Shown here: positions 54,721 through 63,849 of the stretch, one piece after another
How positions within the stretch are numbered: position 1 is the first letter of the stretch
How the letters are laid out: the number at the start of each line of letters is the position of its first letter
NCBI GenBank assembly: GCA_001770015.1
Contig: MEQB01000001.1
Span: 154,452 to 218,451 of the forward strand
Length of the DNA stretch: 64,000 nt
DNA from: Bdellovibrionales bacterium RIFOXYC1_FULL_37_79
GTDB taxonomy: Bacteria; Bdellovibrionota; Bacteriovoracia; Bacteriovoracales; Bacteriovoracaceae
Reading direction: 5' to 3'
Position numbers and translations under genes: made by a program
Notes under the pieces: generated by a model
Seen by the model: the letters and a program-made list of their open reading frames with translations, nothing else
Told to the model about the DNA's origin: nothing
Database searches by the model: none

Positions 54721-55698
54721 TTAAATTTTTTTTGAAATTAAAGAAAAAAAGTCTTCAATAATGCAGTTTTGATCTGTGCAATATTTAAAATTTCCGTTGA
54801 TCATGTTATCAGTTTCTGAAAACAAAATATCTCCTTTGGAAAATTTTAAATCTTTTTTGGAACGGGAACATTTTTCAGTACAAAAGTTATTTTTTATTTT
54901 GTTTAATGTGTTGAGTTCGCTGGTGATCATTTGCGTGTATTGGTTTAAAGGCTCAAGCAGTGAATCACAAGCTTTTAATTGATCGGTAAATGCCAAAAAA
55001 CTAGCCGGGCGTTTATCGTGGAAATCCCTGTGGTTGACTTTCAGGTAATCCTTGAATTGATGGATTAGGCATCCTGAAAAATATTTACATAAAAGTGTTC
55101 CTCTTTCCCCCATCAATTCTACAATCTTATATTCATTATCAGCATCTTTCACTTCAGAGGATTTGACACTTTTTGGACAGGATTTGACACAGTATTGAAC
55201 CAAGGCTTCCGCCAGAGAAGTTTGATGAATGGGACTTGCCTCTAGGGATTTTAATTTGAAAACGGTTTCGTTTAAAAATGAAAGTATATTTAAAGTCTGG
55301 CATGACCAATCAACTTTTTCACCTATGCGCTTAGTGGCCTTGGTTAGTGAAAACTTGATCAATGAGCTACTTAGTGGCCTTAACATAATGGCGATCGGGT
55401 TATACCTGATGATTTGAATGTAAGCTTCAAAATTAGGTTCTCCGGTGATAATCGTCAAAATGTTCGATCCAAATTCTACTTTTTCCAATTTGTAGTTAAT
55501 GATAGCAACATTGATTTTTTCAGAGTTTAAAATATGGCAAGCTTCTCCATGATCTTTGGCCAAAAAACATTCCATGCCAAATCCTTGACATGTATGACTT
55601 AAAAAAATTCTTTCAGATTCATCTGACTCATAGATCAATATTTTATTGGAATTGGGCGAGTTCAATTTATGCTTCCCTTTAGACAACATTATATTCAA
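54721..55698 (-). CDS. Degenerate receiver-domain protein
   Basis: 325 residues. Residues 18-120 resemble a response-regulator receiver ('KILIYESDESERIFLSHTC'), but the phospho-acceptor position is Asn ('VAIINYKLEK'). The rest (125-325) is helical, with a series of Cys ('QYCVKSCPKSV', 'FCTEKCSRSK', 'KYCTDQNC') that suggests an unusual metal or redox cluster. No helix-turn-helix or enzymatic motif is visible. Compare the degenerate receiver at 10024. Convergent with the manC pair. Confidence 0.6.
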   Translation of the reverse strand: MNIMLSKGKHKLNSPNSNKILIYESDESERIFLSHTCQGFGMECFLAKDHGEACHILNSEKINVAIINYKLEKVEFGSNILTIITGEPNFEAYIQIIRYNPIAIMLRPLSSSLIKFSLTKATKRIGEKVDWSCQTLNILSFLNETVFKLKSLEASPIHQTSLAEALVQYCVKSCPKSVKSSEVKDADNEYKIVELMGERGTLLCKYFSGCLIHQFKDYLKVNHRDFHDKRPASFLAFTDQLKACDSLLEPLNQYTQMITSELNTLNKIKNNFCTEKCSRSKKDLKFSKGDILFSETDNMINGNFKYCTDQNCIIEDFFSLISKKI

Positions 55699-55975
55699 AA
55701 TTTAAAGAGCAGGGCAAGGTTTTTTGATGATGAATTAAAACCCATGGATCTTAATGCATCTCTACGGGGATTTTTAACTGAGTGGTTTCACTTTGATACT
55801 TCTGCAAGGGCCAAAATTGGGTTGGCAATTTTAAATTGCTGACAAAGCGCGGAGCACTATGGAGAATAGATTTATTGAATAACACTTAGTTATTGATTTA
55901 TGCCATAAAAAAATACTTGGTATTTATTTTGCAAAAAAAAATTTATTTCAAAAATGAAAATGGGAGGTTGTTTAA

Positions 55976-58675
55976 ATGTGTAGTCAATTGAAATTGTCGG
56001 TGATTTTTTTCGGGCTATTAATTTCTTTTTATTCCTACCCAAATATTTTGCTTGATGGATCAGGACGAAATGGATCTGGCGGGATGAATGGTAGAGACGG
56101 CAGCAGTTATGGTGCAGACGGACAACCGGCGGAGGATGGAAAAAATGGTCGGGATGGATTACCGGTTAATATTACACTTTTTGAGCAAAATAACCTGATT
56201 GGAGTGGTTGGAAATATTGGATCAAGGTCAGTTGATGAATCAATGGAAGCATTGGGAAACAGTATCCAAATATATACAAATGGTGGTGATGGAGGTCATG
56301 GAGGAAGTGGTGGTGATGGGTATGTTGGAAGAAATGGAAGAAACGGAATAAATGGGAAAGACGGAAGAAGAGGGCCAATGGGAAGTGATGGCCGAAATGG
56401 GACACGCTATGCACCCGATGGTGAGAACGGATCCAATGGCGGTAGAGGTGGTGACGGAGAAGATGGAACAAGTGGAGAAGATGGAACGGATGGTGGAAAT
56501 GGGGCCAATGGTGGTAATGGAGGCAGCGGTGGTGATGGTGCTGCCATCGTGGTTAAGTATCATGATCCGGCCCTTCTCATACATATTGATGCCTTATATG
56601 TAGGCGGTGTAGCTGGTAGAGGTGGTAGCAAAGGTCTTGGTGGAAGAAAAGGCGAAGGTGGTGCTGGAGGTAAAGGTGGTGATGGTGGCCAGGGAGGTTA
56701 TGGAGGAAAAGGTGGCAGGGGGTACCAATGTTCATCACAAGAGGTTGCTCAAGGTTGCCGTAATGGTCGAAATGGAGACAATGGCCATAATGGATATGAT
56801 GGACGAGATGGGAGCAACGGGAGAGATGGTTTTGATGGTGATGCTGGACGAGACGGGTTTTTTGGAAGTCAAGGTAGGTCAGGAAGAAGAGGATCAGTAT
56901 CCTATATACAACTTGATGAAAATAACCTTCCCATTCCAGGAACGGAGACCGATGAAATATACCGGCCAATGGTTAAATCTTTTAATGTCGTCGACGAAAA
57001 TCGTGATGGGATTTTTGAACCCGGTGAGAAAATTCTCATTAGTAATATTGTAATTCAAAACACCACCAAGATGAGTTTGCCTCAAGGGTCTATAGTTAAA
57101 TTAACTAGTGAAGGTTTAATGGGTGAAATAGTGAATACTTTACCTACCATAAAGGGGGACGCAGAATATACCGTCGAGGGCAATTTTGAATTGACTATCA
57201 AACCAAGCTTGGAAATTGGAGCAGATCTATGGGTTGACAGTGAAATTGAATTTCGGGGGATCCGTTTTAACAGCGATAATCATCAGAAAAAAATAGAGAT
57301 TTTACGACCTATTGTGGTCAAATCTATCGAATATAAAAAATTCATTCCGTTTAGCAAACCTCAAGTGGGACAAATTACTTTGGAAAATATAAGCACCAAG
57401 GCCCATGACCATATCAATATCAATTACGTTAATAGCGGTAATTTTTCCTTGAATGTGCTCACCAAAGTCAGTTCAATCCCCGCAGGGAAGGAGCTGATTG
57501 AATCTTTTGAAATCACGGCCACAGATGTAGTCAAGGCTTATGAAACTTCTAAAATTGATTTTACCCTTTTAAGAGATCAAGTGGGATACCAATCTGGAAA
57601 TATCGAAAGCCAGGTTATTCCCAGTTTCGAGTTTAAAAATAGTGAGATCCTGATAGTTTCCAACGGCCATACCAGCGAATCCTATGAAGCCTTAACCAAG
57701 GCGCTTGATGATTTGAAATTAAGTTTTGAAATATATGATATTAATCTGGAAGGAGCCCTTTCAAATGATCTTTTGAATAAGTATCATAACAAAGCAATAG
57801 TTTTTGCCAACCAAAAAGACCAATTTTCCTTAATGCTTCAGAATGCTTTTAATGAATATTTAAAATTTGTGGGAGGGATCTATACCATCGGCTTTAATAA
57901 AACGTTAAAACCAACTCATTATATGAATAGATTAAAGACCAGTGAGGATAATTATTTTGAATTGTCGTATGATGAACAAAACGAATTGGTGAAAAAGGGT
58001 GTCGTTGCGGTTATGGGTTTTGATAACAAACTTGAGCTGGTCAAAAAATATTATCGTCAGGAGGAAGAGAGGCTTTATCAAATCTATAAAGATGCATTGA
58101 TCCAGGATATCCAAGATGAATATTTGCTTTTTAAAAACGATAAAGATATTTATGATGGTAATCCCTACATTGATCAGTATCAAAACTACGTTTTATCTCT
58201 TAATGCGGTTGATGAATATGATTATCGAATGGAGTTAATTGGAGTCAGTGGAGCATTGCTTGAGTTTGATGAGGCCAATCATTTAAAATTCGTCCAATTT
58301 AAAAAACATTTTAAAAAAGTGAAGGATTTCTATGATGATATGAAAAAGCTTAAGGAAACATGTGGCGAAATTAAAGGTGTGTATTTTGATGATGAAGGTA
58401 AGATTATTCAGATTTATAAATACAGCATGTTGGGAGGGCTTAGAGCAGAAACCCAGGATTTGATCTATGAATTTAGAAAGGGCAAGGAAGTTGAAAAAAA
58501 TGTATGGGAATTCACCTATAAGATCGGAAATGGACAAACTAATGAAGTGAGATATAATTTGTTTTGCGACAATGGAAAAACCTATTTGAAAGGGATGAAA
58601 TCTCACGGTGAGGGGGGAGAATGGACATTGGTTAAGATATACAGCCAGAGAATGTGGAATAACCAACAACCTTAA
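55976..58675 (+). CDS. Exported Gly-rich collagen-like protein
   Basis: 899 residues with an N-terminal signal peptide (about 1-22). Residues 25-310 are mainly Gly-x-x and GGxGG repeats ('GRNGSGGMNGRDG', 'GGDGGHGGSGGDG', 'GRDGSNGRDGFDGDAGRDG') interrupted by short non-repetitive stretches, including 'AIVVKYHDPALLIHIDALYV'. It resembles bacterial collagen-like/DUF7932-type proteins. A CARDB-like part follows ('DENRDGIFEPGEKILISNIV'), then a mixed C-terminal region of unknown fold. Surface exposed or fibrous by inference. SD GGGAGG precedes the ATG. The 277-base gap upstream holds an AT-rich promoter region and a 15-bp palindrome at 55825-55839. Confidence 0.75.
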   Translation: MCSQLKLSVIFFGLLISFYSYPNILLDGSGRNGSGGMNGRDGSSYGADGQPAEDGKNGRDGLPVNITLFEQNNLIGVVGNIGSRSVDESMEALGNSIQIYTNGGDGGHGGSGGDGYVGRNGRNGINGKDGRRGPMGSDGRNGTRYAPDGENGSNGGRGGDGEDGTSGEDGTDGGNGANGGNGGSGGDGAAIVVKYHDPALLIHIDALYVGGVAGRGGSKGLGGRKGEGGAGGKGGDGGQGGYGGKGGRGYQCSSQEVAQGCRNGRNGDNGHNGYDGRDGSNGRDGFDGDAGRDGFFGSQGRSGRRGSVSYIQLDENNLPIPGTETDEIYRPMVKSFNVVDENRDGIFEPGEKILISNIVIQNTTKMSLPQGSIVKLTSEGLMGEIVNTLPTIKGDAEYTVEGNFELTIKPSLEIGADLWVDSEIEFRGIRFNSDNHQKKIEILRPIVVKSIEYKKFIPFSKPQVGQITLENISTKAHDHININYVNSGNFSLNVLTKVSSIPAGKELIESFEITATDVVKAYETSKIDFTLLRDQVGYQSGNIESQVIPSFEFKNSEILIVSNGHTSESYEALTKALDDLKLSFEIYDINLEGALSNDLLNKYHNKAIVFANQKDQFSLMLQNAFNEYLKFVGGIYTIGFNKTLKPTHYMNRLKTSEDNYFELSYDEQNELVKKGVVAVMGFDNKLELVKKYYRQEEERLYQIYKDALIQDIQDEYLLFKNDKDIYDGNPYIDQYQNYVLSLNAVDEYDYRMELIGVSGALLEFDEANHLKFVQFKKHFKKVKDFYDDMKKLKETCGEIKGVYFDDEGKIIQIYKYSMLGGLRAETQDLIYEFRKGKEVEKNVWEFTYKIGNGQTNEVRYNLFCDNGKTYLKGMKSHGEGGEWTLVKIYSQRMWNNQQP

Positions 58676-58686
58676 ATATTAAAAAC

Positions 58687-58719
58687 ACCAAGGGCCAGTT
58701 TTGAAAGCTGGCCCTTGGT
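58687..58719. terminator. Strong hairpin between convergent genes
   Basis: ACCAAGGGCCAG and CTGGCCCTTGGT form a perfect 12-bp stem with a 9-base loop. On the minus strand it is followed by TGTTTTTAATATTT, a good T-tract, so it is a factor-independent terminator for the 58738 membrane gene; it should also stop transcripts from the collagen-like gene. Confidence 0.82.
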
Positions 58720-58737
58720 AAATCGAAAAAAATCTGG

Positions 58738-59400
58738 TTATTTTTGAGATTTAACCATTTTTTCAAAATCCAATCCGGTAGCTTTTTTAAGCCCCTTGGT
58801 TAAATACCAAAACGTTAAAATCATCGCAATCATGCTCGGGATCATGATTACGGGCAAACTAAGCGCCGTCATTTTTCCTAATTCATTATTGAATTCGGGA
58901 GTATCAGCAGGGCTTTTCAAAATAACTATGGCCAAAATAAAATTTAACATTGCACTTAATAAAAATGACAAGGCCATAAAGAGCGTGGCCCGGGAAAATA
59001 ATTTTTTGGAATAATCTTGTGCATGGTTAGTGGCAATTGATCGATTAATTAAATCAATATCAAAAAACTTGGGATTGAGAATTAGTTTTTCCAAAACTGA
59101 ATATTTGGTCCTCATGGAGACCAAAATAATGATGGCAATGATCAAAGGAATGGCAGCCTCTTTGACTGCAAACCAGATGGCATTGAATTTAAAAAGTGCA
59201 AGTCCTCCCGTTAATAAAACAGAGGTTATACCGAGGATAGAAATATAGTTCCATTTTTTATTTTTAATTAAATCATAAAGGCCATAGGTAACTGGGAAGC
59301 TTAGGGCCACAATTACCCCCATGGAGGGGCCTAAATAACCATGGGTGCTAAATTTGGTTAGAATGATGGCAGGTATAATCACATTGAAGATAAGATTCAT
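58738..59400 (-). CDS. VC0807-like / septation protein A-like membrane protein
   Basis: 220 residues with about six helices. 'VIIPAIILTKFS', 'GVIVALSFPVTYGLYDLI', 'LGITSVLLTGGLALF', 'FAVKEAAIPLIIAI' match the VC0807/IspA-like family of inner-membrane proteins of unknown function. No SD is visible before ATG 59400; the 46-bp repeat copy 1 begins 5 bases upstream of it. Single gene. Confidence 0.78.
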   Translation of the reverse strand: MNLIFNVIIPAIILTKFSTHGYLGPSMGVIVALSFPVTYGLYDLIKNKKWNYISILGITSVLLTGGLALFKFNAIWFAVKEAAIPLIIAIIILVSMRTKYSVLEKLILNPKFFDIDLINRSIATNHAQDYSKKLFSRATLFMALSFLLSAMLNFILAIVILKSPADTPEFNNELGKMTALSLPVIMIPSMIAMILTFWYLTKGLKKATGLDFEKMVKSQK

Positions 59401-59404
59401 GTTT

Positions 59405-59450
59405 GGTACGGCCTGACTTTTGGGGATGCAGTTAGTCTCTAAAATCTATT
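59405..59450. repeat. 46-bp direct repeat, copy 1
   Basis: GGTACGGCCTGACTTTTGGG through AAAATCTATT. It matches 62849-62894 at 42 of 46 positions. It sits 5 bases outside the start codon of the 58738 gene. No homology continues on either side, so it is a discrete element. Confidence 0.85.
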
Positions 59451-59576
59451 CTTGAAAAATCAAAAGTTTTCTGGTGGTTGAAGAAAGCCCCCTGTAAGTT
59501 TTCTATCATCAACGACCGTTTTAAATTTTAACAGAATCTCCTGAAAATTTAAAGCAGATAAATGTTGATTATACAT

Positions 59577-59852
59577 TTACAATTCAGCTTCTTTCTTGAT
59601 CGGAAATTCACCACGCGGACAAGGTTTGCTATCTCCCCGGTAGGCACTATCGCAATCGCCATGTTCGTTAGCGATCACCATGAATTGAAGCATTCTGTCG
59701 TTGCCATGGAATGTGCCGTGATGTGGAAATGTAAAAGTAACATTTTCTTTCTTTCTTGGATTATTCAGATTTCCCATTCCACCGATATAGATGTTGATTC
59801 CTTTTTTAAGAATTATTCCAATTTTATTGAGATATTCATGGCATGCCTCTCC
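59577..59852 (-). pseudogene. Broken small gene, copy 1 of a related pair
   Basis: A frame without stops (92 codons) encodes an end 'LQFMVIANEHGDCDSAYRGD' followed by 'SKPCPRGEFPIKK', clearly related to 63678-63839. A strong SD (AAGGAGAG) and ATG lie at the 5' end, but that ATG is in another frame (8 codons then stop), consistent with a single-base indel after the start. A shorter ORF from ATG 59777 (66 residues) is possible. Function unknown. Confidence 0.55.
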
Positions 59853-60187
59853 TTATCAAGAACGTTGGTTTGTGTGATAAAGAGTATCGTTTGTTCTTCA
59901 CTAGAAATCCATCAGATGGGAAAGAAATAACCTTGCTATTGGCATGATTTAATAAATTTCGCCATAAAAGATTGGCAGCAAGCCCAACTTCGAGTGACAA
60001 GAAAATTTATTATAACCCATTGAATTGTCGTGGTTTAATCAAAAATATTCAATGAGAAAAAAGTTAACCTTTGCTGACGTAATATAATCTAATTGAGTTA
60101 ATAAAGTTTATGCTTAAGTTATCGATAAGCGTTTGGATACTTATAAACTCTTATTTTGAAAAATTGATTGTTTGACGAGGGACGTAG
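59853..60187. other. 335-base intergenic region upstream of the repeat lipoprotein
   Basis: AT-rich and non-coding as far as I can see. It contains a TATAAT at 60083-60088 without a convincing -35, the palindrome TTATCGATAA at 60119-60128, and the SD GAGG just before ATG 60188. It probably holds the promoter of that gene. Confidence 0.35.
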
Positions 60188-62842
60188 ATGAGAACAATCA
60201 CTGTATTCATGCTCATTGTTTTTCTGTTTGCTATAACTGGTTGTACCCCCGAACCTAATCAATCCAAAAACCAAGAGGCTCTATCCGGGGCCAATGAACT
60301 GCCTCCTGACAACGATGAAATCGTTGGGACATTGCCTCCCCCTAAGGAAGAAAGTTGTACTAACCAGGCAATTAACCCACCTGATTGCGATAAATTTAAT
60401 TCCTGTCTAGGTGATAATTCACGATCTTGTACTATTGTAAATGGGCTTGGTGTTCAAAATAGAACTTGTGAAAAAGGGGTATGGTCTGCATGGAATAATT
60501 GTCAGATTATAAGTTGTAATAAGGAATATCGATTAGAAGAAAATGTATGCATTAAGATTACCTACGCTTGCCAGGGAACTATTCCAAGTAACGCCACTCT
60601 TTGTAGTGGCGATAATGCCAGCCTAACGGCCAATGTCTCTAATAGCCTGGTATCAACTTGTGGTAATAATAAATGCGAATATACCTGTAACAGCGGTTAC
60701 AAGCTTTCCAACAATCAATGTGAAAAGATAACTTATTCCTGTCAAGGTAGTGCTCCCGCTAATGCCACTCTTTGTAGTGGCGATAATGCCAGCTTAACGG
60801 CCAATGTCTCTAATAGCTTGGTATCAACTTGTGGTAATAATAAGTGCGAATATACCTGTAACAGCGGTTACAAGCTCTCCAACAATCAATGTGGAAAGAT
60901 AACTTATTCCTGTCAAGGTAGTGCTCCCGCTAATGCCACTCTTTGCAGTGGCGATAATGCCAGCTTAATTGCCAATGTCTCTAATAGCTTGGTATCCACT
61001 TGTGGTAATAATAAATGCGAATATACCTGTAACAGCGGTTACAAGCTCTCCAACAATCAATGTGAAAAGATAACTTATTCCTGTCAAGGTAGCGCTCCCG
61101 CTAATGCCACTCTTTGCAGCAGTGATAATCTCAATCTAACTGCCAACGTTAACAAGAGTCTGGTCAGTAGCTGTGGCACAAGTAAATGCGAGTATACCTG
61201 TAATAGTGGTTATAAACTACTTAACAATAAGTGTGAGATTAACGATTTTGTCCTCTATATTAATACATGTAAAAGTACAGATGGGAAAATTGTGAACTGT
61301 TCAGTAAGTAAAATAAAGACATTTGCTAACATCCAAAATCTTAAGGGTGATTTCTCTGGGGATGGTAAAGACGATGAATTACTAATTGTGATTCATAAAA
61401 ATATTGAATACTGGATTGTAGTTGATGGACAAACTTTAAAACCTAATTTCTGGACCAATACCTTCTTAGTAGGAGATAAAAGAATTGTCGCAGATATTAA
61501 TGAGGATGGAAAAGTGGATGTTTTGACAGCATCTGGAAGCGGTAGCAACCTAGTTGTTAATCTCGCCCTTTCAACTGGCTCAACTTTCTTAAAAGCTAAA
61601 AATTTAGTAACTGGAACAAATCAGTACTCATATAGCGATATCTCTATAAAAAATCCTAATCGACCTAGCCGGATAACCATTAAGGATCATTTTTGGCATT
61701 ATAAAACTACAATAATTAATCAAGTAAGATCTTACCAACTGGTTAAAGAAGATTTTATCGAAGGATGTTTCAGCAAGAGTAAATATTCACTCGCTCTAAA
61801 CGAACATGCTACATGTATTCTTGCGAAAATCTACCAGGGTAAAAAATATCGGTTTGCTCAGCTTACTGATCTCCACCTCAGTATTCGAAATGGTGTAGGT
61901 CAGCCCGGCTATAAGCCTATAGATAATACCTCAGGCTTTGGACGTTATCTAATAACGGCCAAGGAACAAGGAGTATCCTTTATTGTGGTTACAGGTGATA
62001 TGTTTAATCACCTCAACGAAATGGATCTTAAATATTATTACGACCATGTTTATAATTATATGAAATCTACCGGAATTCCTGTGTTCCAAATTCCAGGAAA
62101 CCATGAATTCTTCTCCCCTGAAAAAGATGGCAAATTTTATCCTTCCGGAAAAGCTGGATGGCAATCATATTATGATGGCGCATGGAAAAGCTTCCTTAAT
62201 CTATATTTTAAATACATTGGAGATCCTGATATGATTTTTAGATTTGGCCTAGGCGAAGATAAAGCGCAAAGTGCCAGATTCATCCTCTCTAATGTTGGTT
62301 TTCAAGCGAAATCTGTTTCGCTTGACACTGCTTATGATAACTATATCAGGGATAACAGGAAAAATTCGCATACCATTCGAAGTTCATATGGGTGGGATCC
62401 AGACCGCACTTATACAATTGATCAAAATGAAATAAATGAAGTTAAAAACGAATTAAATTCAGGTTCTGTCCAATATACATTTGTATTTACACACATGGTG
62501 ATTTCGGAACATTTTCTTAATGCATGCTTAAACGAAGAGGTCACAGAAAATAACCATACCAATGAGACTTCTTATGCGGCGTTTAGAAATGTTTTTAATG
62601 GATTCAAAAATACCATTGTTTTCTCTGGACATGCTCATGGAGGAAGTGGAACCCCTCAACTTTCCAATTGCAGCGCTTGCGGTTGTCAACGGTTTCCATT
62701 ATTTTCAGATCAAACCAAAACAAAAATATGGAATTATACCAAGGCCAATCGATTCCTAGTATTAACTGATGTGTCACCTAGTCGTACTAAAATTAGTCAT
62801 TTTTATGAAAGTGGAGTTGTTAGTACAACTGAAGCGCTTTAA
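60188..62842 (+). CDS. Lipoprotein with Cys-rich tandem repeats and calcineurin-like phosphoesterase domain
   Basis: 884 residues. Lipobox 'FAITGCTPE' (Cys19). A Cys-rich, thrombospondin-like stretch (56-112) is followed by four 57-residue repeats (124-351), each with 6 Cys. An FG-GAP-like Ca-binding segment follows ('DFSGDGKDDE', 'DINEDGKVDV'). The C-terminus (about 550-884) is a metallophosphatase: 'FAQLTDLHLS', 'VVTGDMF', 'IPGNHEFF', 'FTHMVI', 'FSGHAHG'. It is likely a surface-anchored phosphatase or phosphodiesterase. SD GAGG before the ATG. Repeat copy 2 starts 6 bases after the stop. Confidence 0.88.
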   Translation: MRTITVFMLIVFLFAITGCTPEPNQSKNQEALSGANELPPDNDEIVGTLPPPKEESCTNQAINPPDCDKFNSCLGDNSRSCTIVNGLGVQNRTCEKGVWSAWNNCQIISCNKEYRLEENVCIKITYACQGTIPSNATLCSGDNASLTANVSNSLVSTCGNNKCEYTCNSGYKLSNNQCEKITYSCQGSAPANATLCSGDNASLTANVSNSLVSTCGNNKCEYTCNSGYKLSNNQCGKITYSCQGSAPANATLCSGDNASLIANVSNSLVSTCGNNKCEYTCNSGYKLSNNQCEKITYSCQGSAPANATLCSSDNLNLTANVNKSLVSSCGTSKCEYTCNSGYKLLNNKCEINDFVLYINTCKSTDGKIVNCSVSKIKTFANIQNLKGDFSGDGKDDELLIVIHKNIEYWIVVDGQTLKPNFWTNTFLVGDKRIVADINEDGKVDVLTASGSGSNLVVNLALSTGSTFLKAKNLVTGTNQYSYSDISIKNPNRPSRITIKDHFWHYKTTIINQVRSYQLVKEDFIEGCFSKSKYSLALNEHATCILAKIYQGKKYRFAQLTDLHLSIRNGVGQPGYKPIDNTSGFGRYLITAKEQGVSFIVVTGDMFNHLNEMDLKYYYDHVYNYMKSTGIPVFQIPGNHEFFSPEKDGKFYPSGKAGWQSYYDGAWKSFLNLYFKYIGDPDMIFRFGLGEDKAQSARFILSNVGFQAKSVSLDTAYDNYIRDNRKNSHTIRSSYGWDPDRTYTIDQNEINEVKNELNSGSVQYTFVFTHMVISEHFLNACLNEEVTENNHTNETSYAAFRNVFNGFKNTIVFSGHAHGGSGTPQLSNCSACGCQRFPLFSDQTKTKIWNYTKANRFLVLTDVSPSRTKISHFYESGVVSTTEAL
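60557..61240 (+). repeat. Four in-frame 171-bp tandem repeats
   Basis: Units start at 60557, 60728, 60899 and 61070. Units 1-3 are almost identical at DNA level, unit 4 has diverged. Each encodes a Cys-rich module with 'ATLCSGDNASL', 'STCGNNKCEYTCNSGYKL'. Near identity points to recent duplication or gene conversion, so unit number may vary among strains. Confidence 0.93.
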
Positions 62843-62848
62843 ATTTAA

Positions 62849-62894
62849 GGTACGGCCTGACTTTTAGGGATGCAGCTAGTCTTTAAAATTTATT
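62849..62894. repeat. 46-bp direct repeat, copy 2
   Basis: GGTACGGCCTGACTTTTAGG through AAAATTTATT. It differs from copy 1 (59405-59450) at 4 positions and is in the same orientation. It lies between the ends of the repeat lipoprotein and the methyltransferase genes. Confidence 0.85.
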
Positions 62895-62909
62895 AAAAAA
62901 TATTTTTTG

Positions 62910-63665
62910 CTATTTATGACAAATATAAAGCACAAGTCGTTTGGGCACAGAAAATGAACCTCTGCTTTGAATTTCAAAATTGATAGTGTTAACAATTTTA
63001 TTTTGATCAGATAGCGATTTATTTTTAAAAGATGGGGAGGAGTGAAGATATGCAATTATTGGCCCAATATCTTGAATGATCAGGCAATCTTCATAAATAT
63101 GTTTTTCAAACTTTTTAAAATATGTTGGAATGATTTTATCAGCGATTGATTCATTGAATGTGATAGTCATATTGTCAGAATCCGTTGGTATAAGCCGACT
63201 CATGTGAGTGTCTCCAACCGTTAATATTCCGGTGCATCCATTTGGTCTCAAGACCCTTTTTATTTCAAAAAGTGCTTTTTCTTTTGATTTAGTATGGTAG
63301 AGCATCATATGGGCCAAGACCCAGTCGTAAGAATCATTATTAAAACATAAATCTTCAACATCTGCTAAGCAAAATTGCCAAGGAGGATTATCAAGATTGA
63401 CCCGACATTGATTTAAAATTCCCTCAGAAAAATCAGACAGGGTTATCTCGATGTTTAGTGGTAACTTGTTTTGTTGAGTTTTCCAGAAATCGCCAGTGCC
63501 GCAACCGACTTCAAGAATTTTATCGTTATTTTTTAAGTGATATTGAGAAGAAGTCCAATCCCAAAGATTTATAGGATTGGTGCTATATTGCTGATGAAGT
63601 GAAATTCTGGCATCAAGATTTTTTGAATCAAGGTATTGATTATTACGTAAGTATTTTTTATCCAT
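62910..63665 (-). CDS. Class I SAM-dependent methyltransferase
   Basis: 251 residues. The SAM-binding motif I is 'KILEVGCGTGDFWK'; motif II-like 'PLNIEITLSDFSEGIL' and 'FCLADVEDLCF', motif III 'VLAHMMLYHTKSKEKALF' and 'IKRVLRPNGCTGILTVGD' complete a Methyltransf_11-like fold. The substrate is not evident. Start ATG 63665 has no clear SD. It follows the broken small gene at 63678 on the same strand. Confidence 0.88.
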   Translation of the reverse strand: MDKKYLRNNQYLDSKNLDARISLHQQYSTNPINLWDWTSSQYHLKNNDKILEVGCGTGDFWKTQQNKLPLNIEITLSDFSEGILNQCRVNLDNPPWQFCLADVEDLCFNNDSYDWVLAHMMLYHTKSKEKALFEIKRVLRPNGCTGILTVGDTHMSRLIPTDSDNMTITFNESIADKIIPTYFKKFEKHIYEDCLIIQDIGPIIAYLHSSPSFKNKSLSDQNKIVNTINFEIQSRGSFSVPKRLVLYICHK

Positions 63666-63677
63666 TTTTAATACATA

Positions 63678-63839
63678 TTATTTTTTAATCGGATACTCTC
63701 CCGTAGGACAAGGTTTACTATCTCCTTGAAGGGCACTATAGCAATTGCCATGCTTGTTAGCAATGACCGTGAATTGAAGTACTCGATTATTACTATGAAA
63801 AGTTCTGCGCTTAGGAATAATATATTGATTTTTTGTAAC
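63678..63839 (-). pseudogene. Broken small gene, copy 2 of a related pair
   Basis: A 53-codon stretch ending in TAA at 63678 encodes 'LQFTVIANKHGNCYSALQGD' and 'SKPCPTGEYPIKK', matching copy 1 over about 50 residues with many identities. No start codon is in frame; a TGA lies just upstream. The other long frame here (63668-63883) does not resemble copy 1 and is not the real one. It looks like a truncated or frameshifted relic. Confidence 0.55.
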
Positions 63840-63849
63840 TGCTCACCCA

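Noticed and set aside
56172..56969. His- and Ile/Ser/Thr-rich antisense frames opposite the collagen-like gene
   Set aside because: They are shadows of Gly-rich codons and have no ribosome sites.
59562..59930. 122-residue plus-strand frame
   Set aside because: The opposite-strand frame is conserved between the two small-gene copies, so the plus frame is a shadow.
60557..61240. CRISPR-like regular repeat array
   Set aside because: The repeats are 171 bp, in frame and contiguous without spacers, so they are protein repeats.
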